DNA from: SFTJ01 sp051871555
Lineage (GTDB): Bacteria > Bacteroidota > Bacteroidia > Bacteroidales > Muribaculaceae
DNA length: 7,814 nucleotides
Assembly: GCA_051871555.1 (NCBI GenBank)
Contig: JBJECZ010000085.1
Span: 1-7,814, forward strand
Direction: 5' to 3'
Shown: piece after piece, positions 1 to 6,268 of the stretch
Numbering within the stretch: the first letter of the stretch is position 1
How the letters are laid out: each line of letters opens with the position of its first letter
Position numbers and translations under genes: made by a program
The notes under the pieces: model-generated
The model's database searches: none
What the model saw: the letters and a program-made list of their open reading frames with translations, nothing else
What the model was told of the DNA's origin: nothing

Positions 1-21
1 TTATTGCTGTCCGGTAAAACT
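1..21 (+). repeat. IS left terminal inverted repeat
   Basis: It contains GCTGTCCGGTAAAACT preceded by TTATT. It is the exact reverse complement of 1427-1447, so it is the transposase-binding end of the element. The true outer limit is unknown because the window starts here. Confidence 0.92.
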
Positions 22-41
22 CAAATGAGCATAGAAAATCT

Positions 42-82
42 GTCCGAAGCTCCTCAAAATCAAGCTTCGGACTTTCTTTTTC
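42..82 (+). terminator. Hairpin with T-tract at IS left end
   Basis: A 10-bp perfect stem pairs GTCCGAAGCT (42-51) with AGCTTCGGAC (63-72) across an 11-nt loop. On the plus strand a T-rich run (73-81, one C) follows directly, the form of an intrinsic terminator stopping transcription that enters the IS from the left. It also lies 27 bp beyond the transposase stop. On the minus strand it is followed only by a weak T-rich stretch (complement of 33-41), so it may stop the transposase mRNA less efficiently. Confidence 0.7.
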
Positions 83-98
83 CAAAAGTAAGCCCCCT

Positions 99-1334
99 CT
101 AATCGAAAAGTGTAGGTTCGGGTGGTGCTTTTTGTGTCTCTTTGGCAAGAATATCATCCCATTTTTTATCAGGATTTTCCATGAACGCGACAAAATCAAT
201 GTAATACATAAGCGTAAGGCGCACCATGGTGACCACCTGGGAGAATGCGCAATTCCTTTTGATGCTTCTTGATAGTACTGTAATGAGTAAGTTAGCAATC
301 AACACTACCCAAGTCTGTATCTGTATGGCGTTGACGCTGTCACCATAGAAGAAGTGTAGAGGGAAATTCTGTTTGAGCTGTTTATATAACGACTCAATGG
401 CCCAACGCAGACGGTAAATTTCGGAAACGTCTTCTACTGTGAAATCAAAGTTGTTGGTCAATAATACGACCGGTTTCTTGTTCTCATGGAATATCTCAAC
501 TCTCCGCGCCTCATGTGTCAGTTCGCCTCTGGTGAACTGCACTTTCTGGTCTATATGGGTTACAAGTCCCTTGGGATTGACGTAGGTGACAGATCCTATC
601 ACCCTATAATTGAGATTCTTCTTCATTTTAGTAACATAGCATACCCCCTCCTCGGTAAGCCGTTGGAACTGGGCAATATCAATATATCCCCTGTCCATGG
701 CCAACGTGGAATCCTTTGGGAGATGGACTTCCTTGAGAAGGTAGTGGTCATGCTTTGCGGCAGAGGTGAGCTGCACTACCATCGGTACGCCCACATGATA
801 CTTCATCACGGTATGAACCTTCATCCCGCCTTTCTTCTTTCCTGATTTCGGATGCCGTCCAACTCCTTTGAGTATGTTGTCAAAGAGGGTGATTGTGGTA
901 GAATCCATCATGTAGAGCAGTTTCTCCCAATCCTTGGGCTCGTGAGTCTGCCCCTTATAACTCTTGGGAGGGCGGCTGTCCGCTAAAAACCTGGCATACT
1001 TCTCCAACAGGTACGCATATACACGGGCAAAGTACTCCTGGGGACGGCGTATGTTCGCTTCGGCAAGCGTACTTCGCCTGACCAGGTAGTCCATTCCGAG
1101 ATGTCTGAGCTTGTGGGCCTCTGCCTTCATCCCAATCTCCAGTTCACGCAGGGAATCAAAGTGTTTGGGGACACCGAACAGCATCACGACAAGATGCTGG
1201 TATCCGTCAAATCGCTTCACATAGGATTCGCTTCCCGGGGTCGTGCGGCTAAGTTGAAGGATTTTCTCCTTCTCCAGCAACTTTAGTACCTGACTATACA
1301 CCGGCTGTCCGGTAAAATAGCTATCTTTGCTCAT
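99..1334 (-). CDS. IS4-family DDE transposase
   Basis: This 411-aa cytoplasmic enzyme would cut and join the ends of its own element. The RNase H-like catalytic core is visible: the first Asp in MDSTT (D144), the second in AMDRGY (D214), and the IS4 signature Y-(2)-R-(3)-E-(6)-K at Y307, R310, E314 and K321, where E314 is the third acidic residue. The N-terminal 70-odd residues (KLLEK, then QHLVVMLFG) resemble the DUF4372-type DNA-binding region found in front of many IS4 transposases. The length is normal for the family and no frameshift is seen. The ATG at 1332-1334 is the start, 27 bp downstream of a TATCTTTG box, with no Shine-Dalgarno, as is usual in Bacteroidota. The stop is TAG at 99-101. 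Confidence 0.95.
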   Translation of the reverse strand: MSKDSYFTGQPVYSQVLKLLEKEKILQLSRTTPGSESYVKRFDGYQHLVVMLFGVPKHFDSLRELEIGMKAEAHKLRHLGMDYLVRRSTLAEANIRRPQEYFARVYAYLLEKYARFLADSRPPKSYKGQTHEPKDWEKLLYMMDSTTITLFDNILKGVGRHPKSGKKKGGMKVHTVMKYHVGVPMVVQLTSAAKHDHYLLKEVHLPKDSTLAMDRGYIDIAQFQRLTEEGVCYVTKMKKNLNYRVIGSVTYVNPKGLVTHIDQKVQFTRGELTHEARRVEIFHENKKPVVLLTNNFDFTVEDVSEIYRLRWAIESLYKQLKQNFPLHFFYGDSVNAIQIQTWVVLIANLLITVLSRSIKRNCAFSQVVTMVRLTLMYYIDFVAFMENPDKKWDDILAKETQKAPPEPTLFD

Positions 1335-1360
1335 GGTTATTTTTTTAGATTTAGCAACAA

Positions 1361-1368
1361 CAAAGATA
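1361..1368 (-). promoter_or_regulatory. Transposase promoter -7 box
   Basis: On the minus strand this reads TATCTTTG, a full match to the Bacteroidetes sigma-ABfr -7 consensus TAnnTTTG. No clear -33 TTTG is visible at the normal distance; that region is occupied by the hairpin at 1376-1407. A weak promoter would fit a transposase gene. Confidence 0.5.
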
Positions 1369-1372
1369 ACCC

Positions 1373-1407
1373 AAAAGGGCTGATACCTCGTGAGAAGTTT
1401 CAGCCCT
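1373..1407 (-). terminator. Anti-read-through hairpin at IS right end
   Basis: On the minus-strand RNA, AGGGCUGA (1407-1400) pairs with UCAGCCCU (1383-1376). After one A-A mismatch, ACUUC pairs with GAGGU around a UCAC loop, giving 13 pairs in all. One inner pair is G-U on the minus RNA but would be a C-A mismatch on the plus RNA, so the fold favours the minus strand. It ends in UUU. It lies upstream of the transposase -7 box, so transcripts from the IS promoter do not contain it, whereas read-through transcripts from the operon to the right would. Termination is inferred; the short U run makes it moderate at best. Confidence 0.5.
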
Positions 1408-1426
1408 AATTTCGCTTACTCATAAA

Positions 1427-1447
1427 AGTTTTACCGGACAGCAATAA
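1427..1447 (-). repeat. IS right terminal inverted repeat
   Basis: It reads AGTTTTACCGGACAGC followed by AATAA and is the perfect reverse complement of 1-21. It lies next to the transposase promoter region and marks the junction with the chromosomal sequence that starts around 1448. Confidence 0.92.
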
Positions 1448-1473
1448 CTAAATTTAGTGTATAAATTCCATTT

Positions 1474-1572
1474 CCACCCAATTTTTTTGGGCAAAAGTGG
1501 CGGTTCCCACCAAATGTTTCCGGACGAAAATGGTAATTTCCACCAAATGTTTTTGGGTGAAAACGGCGATTT
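1474..1572. repeat. Three tandem 33-bp imperfect repeats
   Basis: The units are 1474-1506, 1507-1539 and 1540-1572, with an exact 33-bp period. Each begins CCACC; units 2 and 3 share CCACCAAATGTTT and the pattern GAAAAnGG. In minus-strand RNA each unit can form a small hairpin around 1477-1491, 1510-1523 and 1543-1556. The array starts 26 bp from the IS end and overlaps the first base of the esterase stop codon, so it would form the 3' untranslated region of the esterase mRNA. No run of Ts follows, so it is not a classical terminator. Because 33 is a multiple of three, reading frames stay open through it on both strands, but I see no support for coding. Confidence 0.75.
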
Positions 1573-4304
1573 TAATCGGCTGTGCTGAGGGTGTTCCAGA
1601 ATGTTACATCATAGGGCAAATGATTGGCATCGAACATCTCGCTTGGATTATGTCCTGCATCGGGAATGATGGTGAGCGAATGTTTGATTTTCAATTTGTT
1701 GAGATATTGTGAGAAACGAGGAATTATGTGGTTGCCGTTCTCGTCATAAAGACGGTCGTTAGTACCAACAAATATGCGAATATTCACACCCAATTTGCCT
1801 ATTTTCTTAGCATTTTTCTTGGCAAACACCTCGGGCTGGTTAGCTTCGAAATATTTGCGTGAGGCAGGATTGTCGACATCGCCAAACGTACATTCAAGAG
1901 CGCGCTTGAGCGGTTCTTCGTTCCAAGCCACCACAGCACCAGCCACCGACGAGGCAGCACCGAACAGCTCGGGATATTTCATTGCCAGGCGCATTGCGCC
2001 GCATCCACCCATCGAGAAGCCCTCAATTCCGCGGGCTTCGCGCGTGGCTATGGTGCGATAATGTCTGTCAATAAATGGGATAAGGTCTTTTATCAGCACA
2101 TCTTCAATCGGTCCGGTGGTCACCTTCGGGTCGCTCATATTGCCATTCACATACCATCCAATGGGCATAGCATGAGGGCAAACCACAATGGCAGGCTTCA
2201 TCGAGCCGTTGGCTATGGCACTATCGATGCGCGCAATCATCCATCTTCCCTCACGCTGATTGCCGGTGCCGCCATGCAGATAGTATATCACCGGATAGCG
2301 CAAGTTGCTTTCGTGATAGCCTTTGGGCAGATACACCATACAGCTTCCCTCGGTGCCCTCGCCACGTTGTGTGGTGGGATAAAGCAAATATTCGCAGCCG
2401 TTGGCTACATCGCGCACCGGGTCGACCCAAGTTTGCTTATCAACCCATTGCGAGAGAATCTGCTCCTGAGTGCGCCACCCCGGGTTTAAACGCTCGCGAC
2501 TGCCAAGAGCCGAGCAAGCCGAATTATAGCCCAACGTGCCCGAACCACGTTTTCCGGTAGGAAAATACACGGTGTTGCCGTCGCGGTCGCGCGAGTAGAT
2601 GTGAGCCTCGTCGGTGAGCTGCTCCTCGGCACGTACAAACGGCTTGTTGAGCGGCAGTTTGGCACGCTTCATCTCGCTTTGGCGCGTTTGCTTCGACAGC
2701 CATTCATACGCGGCAAACGTGCTATGCCCGTAGAACCACGCCGACATGTGGCTTACATTGCCCATAAGATTAACCTGATATATGCCCAAAGGATAATCGG
2801 CGGAAGGAGCGACCAACTCGCTCACCAAACGGTTGCGGCTTTCAACGCCCTCTGCAGTGATGCTGCCGGCATCAAGCACCAAATCGGCGCTTTTCACCTC
2901 AACGCCAGCCAAATCATTATACATCAATTGATATTCGTAGTTCTCGCCAACGGTGCATAAAAACAGAATATTATCGTCGGAAATCATATACATCCAATTG
3001 TTGTAGTCGGCAGGATTGCCGTGAGCATCGGTTTTCCATATGATTCTGCCGTCAGCCTCGGCATTATAATATCGCTGTCCGGCAAACACCACTTCCTTGT
3101 TGAAATTCTGACCCCATTTGCACGACAGAGGCAGCAAACCGGCAAAGTAATTGTCGCGCTGCGAAGCCATAGCCAAAACGGTCATACCGCCCATCGATTG
3201 ACCGGATCCATAGATGCGGTCAGCCGACACGCTGTAAGTTGACGTGAGCTCATCGAGCAGTTGCCAGATGGCTGGAGCAGCACAGCTGAGAGTCCAATTG
3301 TCGCGCGAAATGCGCAGATTATACGACGGATGTTCAGCATCCATATAATACGTTTCAGAGATGGCAGGACACACCACAATGGCACCTCCTAAACCCTGAC
3401 TCTTAAACAAGTTTTGAAACCTTTCTGAAGCATAGTTGGCAGGACCTTGACCCTCGCAAAGTGTGAGCATCGGGTTGGTGTCCATCGAACCGGCATCGTG
3501 AATGTGCAGCACCAAAGCATACTGCTTAGCAGGGTCGTAATCCTGTGGCACATATAGTGCATAGGGCAAATCGAAATCCCAATACTTGCCGTTAGCCTCA
3601 TCAAAGCAATGTGTGGCACGAAAAGCCTTAGCCACCTCAATTCCACGAGCCTTATAAGCCTCGGCATCTTTGTCAATCATGTGAAGCTGATATTGCTCAA
3701 TGCCCTCGATGGTGTAAGTGCCTTCATTGGCATAGATGTATCGCTCGGGCTTGCGTTTGCTGCCGTCCTGCGGATTGATGCCCACATATTCAAATTCGTG
3801 GCTGTTGCTTACAGCCTCGGCACTCGGCTTAATCACGCCTCGCGAGGTGGTGATGTTGGTCAACTGTTTCACACTCGCCACCATAGTTGCCAACCACGAA
3901 CGGGCATACCTGCCAGCACTATAGTCGGTGTTAAGTTCAAACACCACATAGCAGCCTTTGCCGCTTGGCGAATTGCTCACCTCAGGCTTAGAGTTAACGT
4001 AAACCTTTGTAACCTTACCCGGATTGACGCCGGCGTTAATGTCGCGTTCGCCAAGCGATGTGCCATAGTTGGTAACCTCAAACATTTCGGGCGTGAGTTT
4101 GGCACCCTGAATAATGCCATTGTAGTGCGCCACTATGGCATAGGGCTTCGAGCCGTCCATACCCACTTTGCCGAGCACAGTGACCTTCTCAATGCCGGTG
4201 GCACACTTCACTTTAGCAGCGGCATCAGCCTTGACGCCGCAAATGGCAGCTGCTCCAGCTAAGACAAGAGCAACGCCTAATCTGATAAGATGTTTGTTGT
4301 TCAT
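1572..4304 (-). CDS. Secreted tandem two-domain esterase
   Basis: The start is the ATG at 4302-4304 (910 aa); the in-frame extension to 4349 would need a TTG and would displace the signal peptide. Residues 1-29 are a signal peptide (RLGVALVLAGAAA core, probable cut near KADA). Residues about 30-175 form a beta-rich region resembling the Ig-like N-terminal domain of EstA-type esterases. Residues about 240-545 are a first alpha/beta-hydrolase domain with nucleophile motif GQSMGG (S370) and likely His in NVSHMS (H519); its catalytic acid is unclear. After a linker, residues about 640-910 are a second, CE1/esterase-D-like domain with HGG oxyanion motif (677-679), GFSMGG (S764), Asp in GTNDRLYD (D850) and His in DAGHNP (H885), a complete triad. 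The family includes feruloyl and acetyl-xylan esterases. Export is well supported; the substrate is not known. Confidence 0.88.
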   Translation of the reverse strand: MNNKHLIRLGVALVLAGAAAICGVKADAAAKVKCATGIEKVTVLGKVGMDGSKPYAIVAHYNGIIQGAKLTPEMFEVTNYGTSLGERDINAGVNPGKVTKVYVNSKPEVSNSPSGKGCYVVFELNTDYSAGRYARSWLATMVASVKQLTNITTSRGVIKPSAEAVSNSHEFEYVGINPQDGSKRKPERYIYANEGTYTIEGIEQYQLHMIDKDAEAYKARGIEVAKAFRATHCFDEANGKYWDFDLPYALYVPQDYDPAKQYALVLHIHDAGSMDTNPMLTLCEGQGPANYASERFQNLFKSQGLGGAIVVCPAISETYYMDAEHPSYNLRISRDNWTLSCAAPAIWQLLDELTSTYSVSADRIYGSGQSMGGMTVLAMASQRDNYFAGLLPLSCKWGQNFNKEVVFAGQRYYNAEADGRIIWKTDAHGNPADYNNWMYMISDDNILFLCTVGENYEYQLMYNDLAGVEVKSADLVLDAGSITAEGVESRNRLVSELVAPSADYPLGIYQVNLMGNVSHMSAWFYGHSTFAAYEWLSKQTRQSEMKRAKLPLNKPFVRAEEQLTDEAHIYSRDRDGNTVYFPTGKRGSGTLGYNSACSALGSRERLNPGWRTQEQILSQWVDKQTWVDPVRDVANGCEYLLYPTTQRGEGTEGSCMVYLPKGYHESNLRYPVIYYLHGGTGNQREGRWMIARIDSAIANGSMKPAIVVCPHAMPIGWYVNGNMSDPKVTTGPIEDVLIKDLIPFIDRHYRTIATREARGIEGFSMGGCGAMRLAMKYPELFGAASSVAGAVVAWNEEPLKRALECTFGDVDNPASRKYFEANQPEVFAKKNAKKIGKLGVNIRIFVGTNDRLYDENGNHIIPRFSQYLNKLKIKHSLTIIPDAGHNPSEMFDANHLPYDVTFWNTLSTAD

Positions 4305-4400
4305 GTTTATTTGGAGTGTTTCAGGGCTTATACCCTTAGTCTCTACCAAGACTGTTCTAATAAGTGAGAATCCGAAAAATTTATATGCGTATTATGTTAA
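4305..4400 (-). other. Leader between hydrolase and tandem esterase
   Basis: This 96-bp gap is much longer than the 9 bp before the hydrolase gene. On the minus strand it holds a near-match to the -7 consensus (TAAATTTT at 4376-4383, last base wrong) and two small hairpins: stem 4338-4342/4349-4353 and stem 4323-4326/4333-4336. The esterase could therefore have its own promoter or a structured leader. No Shine-Dalgarno is visible before the ATG, only CAAATAAAC. All of this is weak evidence. Confidence 0.3.
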
Positions 4401-5735
4401 TTATCGTTGTTTGAGCCAGTCGAGCAGACGCTGCATCACCTTTGGCGATAGCGTTTGTTCGATTCGCCCATAGTCGGCGGTTGGTTTGCTGCACTCCTGA
4501 AACAGGTGGTTGTAGTGCAACCCGTTTTCAATTTCCAGCTTTTTGCCGCCATACGAGGCGTATAGGGTGGCAGCGTTTATGGTGGCGTTGACCTGCACAT
4601 CGTTTGCGCCATAGAAAGCCAGCATAGGCTGCCGCATGGCATTGAGGTGAGGAATGGCGCAATAGCGCACAAAATAAACATACCACGGCGTGGTCATCAC
4701 CATAATCTGACTGTTTACATTAATCATTTCTTGAGCCGACTTGCCGTCGGTCATGATGTGGTAAAGGCGGTTTCTGAGCAAATCGGTGTCGTTAATGGTG
4801 TCGATGGCAGCAAACGTCTGCTCGAGAATTCTGCGCTGGTCGGCAGTGATTTCAATGCCGCGCATTCGTGCCATATCTTCGTTTTGCGTAATCATCAGGT
4901 CTTTGCCTTTTACCACCGGAGCCGCCAGCGTGCTGATGAACTTAACGTCCTTTTGATGCTCGGCAGCCAGCATGATGGCAATCTGCCCACCCTCGCTGTG
5001 ACCAACCACACCAATCTTCTTTTTATTGATTTCGGGCACCGATTGCAGATATTTCACTGCAGCCAGCGCATCTTGAGCAAAATCGGCAGTGGTGACATCG
5101 GGCGACAATGCCGACGAACCGCCAGTGCCGCGGTCGTCGTAGCGCAACACGGCAATTCCGCCGCGCGTGAGATGGTCGGCAAGCACCGCAAACGGCTTAT
5201 GCCCCATCACCTCCTCGTCGCGATTCTGCTGCCCGCTGCCCGACACCAGCACCACGGCTGTGAGATTCTTTTTGCCGGCAGGCTTAGTGAGCGTGCCCGT
5301 GAGAGTGACATCGCCATGGCTGAAAGTTACCTCCTCAACATCGTAGGGGAACGGCGGTTGCGGTGTCTGTGGACGCTCAAGATAGGGATTGGTGCTAACA
5401 AAAGCCATTTCGAAAGGCAGCTTAGCCAACCCCTGGCGAAACGAGCCGCTGAAACTGTTGTCGGCATCGCTGAGCGTGCCGCTGATGAGAATGCCCATAC
5501 GCTTCACGCCCACAGTAATGCTGTTGGCGGCAACCGTAAGCGTGTCGCACTCGATGTTGAACGCCATCTGGTCGGGCGAATCCATCCACGCCACCTTGCC
5601 ACCCTCGGCAATGCGTACAGCCAGCGATAGGGTGGTGGTGCCCAAATTGAGTTTTCCCTGCCATTTGCCTTCAACAGCGGCAAACGCTTGCAGCGAAATC
5701 ATAGCCGCAAGCACAGCAAAAAGATATATTTTCAT
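4401..5735 (-). CDS. Secreted alpha/beta hydrolase with N-terminal beta domain
   Basis: The start is the ATG at 5733-5735 (444 aa); the TTG three codons earlier is not needed. Residues 1-19 are a signal peptide (MKIYLFAVLAAMISLQAFA, cut before AVEG). Residues about 20-117 form a small beta-rich domain with GKWQG and DSPDQ, an arrangement common in front of Bacteroidota hydrolases. The alpha/beta-hydrolase fold follows, with VLVSGSG (oxyanion region), RYDDRGTGGS, nucleophile GHSEGG (S247), Asp in YGANDVQV (D379) and His in HYNHLFQ (H410, or H407). The triad is complete, so it should be an active serine hydrolase (esterase, lipase or aminopeptidase-like, S33/COG1073 type) outside the cytoplasm. 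It starts 9 bp after the cdd stop and is surely in the same transcript. Substrate unknown. Confidence 0.9.
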   Translation of the reverse strand: MKIYLFAVLAAMISLQAFAAVEGKWQGKLNLGTTTLSLAVRIAEGGKVAWMDSPDQMAFNIECDTLTVAANSITVGVKRMGILISGTLSDADNSFSGSFRQGLAKLPFEMAFVSTNPYLERPQTPQPPFPYDVEEVTFSHGDVTLTGTLTKPAGKKNLTAVVLVSGSGQQNRDEEVMGHKPFAVLADHLTRGGIAVLRYDDRGTGGSSALSPDVTTADFAQDALAAVKYLQSVPEINKKKIGVVGHSEGGQIAIMLAAEHQKDVKFISTLAAPVVKGKDLMITQNEDMARMRGIEITADQRRILEQTFAAIDTINDTDLLRNRLYHIMTDGKSAQEMINVNSQIMVMTTPWYVYFVRYCAIPHLNAMRQPMLAFYGANDVQVNATINAATLYASYGGKKLEIENGLHYNHLFQECSKPTADYGRIEQTLSPKVMQRLLDWLKQR

Positions 5736-5744
5736 TCTATACAA

Positions 5745-6215
5745 TTAAAATTCACAAAAACTGAGAGGCATCAAATCTTTTATGCTGTGCAGCACATACA
5801 CCTCATCGCGTCCGCACAACACCATTTCAATTGGCGCGCCGCTGATAGTTTCGTATTCCAAAATGGCTTGGCGGCAATGGCCGCACGGCGACACCGGATT
5901 CTTCACAAAATCGCCCTTTGTGAAAGCAGCCACGGCAAGGCGGCGGAAAGGCACGCCCGGATAGTTGGCGCCGGCATAGAAAATCACGCTTCGCTCGGCA
6001 CATGTGCCGGCAGTGAAAGCGGCATTTTCCTGATTGGCACCGGTGAGAATCTCGCCGTTGTCTAATTGCAAAGCCGCTCCCACACAAAATTTGCTGTAAG
6101 GCGAATAGGAGCGTTTTGTGGCTTCTTTGGCTGCATCAACTATTTTTTTATACTCCGCGGTTAATTCGGAATACGAGTAAACTGCTATCTTTGTAGTTAA
6201 AATCAAATCCTTCAT
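5745..6215 (-). CDS. cdd: Cytidine deaminase
   Basis: This 156-aa cytoplasmic zinc enzyme deaminates cytidine and deoxycytidine to uridine and deoxyuridine in pyrimidine salvage. The motif TCAERS gives zinc ligand C72 and catalytic proton shuttle E74; PCGHCRQ gives zinc ligands C111 and C114. Three cysteine ligands mark the small homotetrameric class. NQEN (61-64) matches the ribose-binding NxE motif, and F43 in SKFCVGAAL sits where the base-stacking Phe is expected. It is slightly longer than the usual 130-140 aa because of an N-terminal extension. The ATG at 6213-6215 lies 24 bp from a TATATTTG box. It is the first gene of the minus-strand cluster, and its function has no obvious link to the exported hydrolases downstream. 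Confidence 0.95.
   Translation of the reverse strand: MKDLILTTKIAVYSYSELTAEYKKIVDAAKEATKRSYSPYSKFCVGAALQLDNGEILTGANQENAAFTAGTCAERSVIFYAGANYPGVPFRRLAVAAFTKGDFVKNPVSPCGHCRQAILEYETISGAPIEMVLCGRDEVYVLHSIKDLMPLSFCEF
6186..6193 (+). promoter_or_regulatory. Candidate -7 box for the glucosaminidase gene
   Basis: It reads TATCTTTG, a full match to TAnnTTTG, inside the first codons of the divergent cdd gene. It would give a 5' leader of roughly 70 nt. The -33 position shows only TTAA at 6161-6164 with a 21-nt spacer, so support is partial. No better box lies between cdd and the ATG at 6269. Confidence 0.4.
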
Positions 6216-6239
6216 GGTTTATAGTATATAGTTTTCACG

Positions 6240-6247
6240 CAAATATA
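6240..6247 (-). promoter_or_regulatory. Candidate -7 box for the cdd operon
   Basis: On the minus strand this reads TATATTTG, matching TAnnTTTG, 24 bp upstream of the cdd start. No clear -33 TTTG is found upstream. It would drive cdd and the hydrolase, and perhaps the tandem esterase. Confidence 0.5.
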
Positions 6248-6268
6248 TTCATTTTTTTCAATATAGAT

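Larger units (their letters stand above)
1..1447 (-). mobile_element. Complete IS4-family insertion sequence
   Basis: The element is bounded by perfect 21-bp inverted repeats (1-21 and 1427-1447) and carries one transposase gene read right to left. Pairing resumes after a 3-bp mismatch (ATGAG at 25-29 in both ends), so each terminal repeat is really about 29 bp with three mismatches. The intact reading frame, the intact DDE residues and the perfect ends suggest a recent, possibly still active copy. The left end coincides with the first base of the window, so I cannot check for a target-site duplication, and the repeat could extend further left. The transposase is in the same orientation as the minus-strand hydrolase operon, whose last stop codon is 125 bp away. 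Family assignment rests on the transposase motifs; I cannot name the exact IS. Confidence 0.92.

Noticed and set aside
1514..1527. CCGGAC in repeat unit 2 resembles CCGGAC in the IS inverted repeat.
   Set aside because: Six bases plus loosely similar flanks are too few to argue for a relic IS end or a preferred target.
1474..1572. The tandem repeats as a CRISPR array.
   Set aside because: The units abut with no unique spacers, are only three and diverged, and no cas genes are present.
3609..4262. A 217-codon plus-strand open frame opposite the N-terminal part of the tandem esterase.
   Set aside because: It lies wholly antisense to a well-supported gene and shows no domain or leader of its own.
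4647..5630. A 327-codon plus-strand open frame opposite the alpha/beta hydrolase.
   Set aside because: It is antisense to a protein with signal peptide and complete catalytic triad; its translation is His/Arg-rich with no recognisable motif, as expected of a shadow frame in GC-rich third positions.
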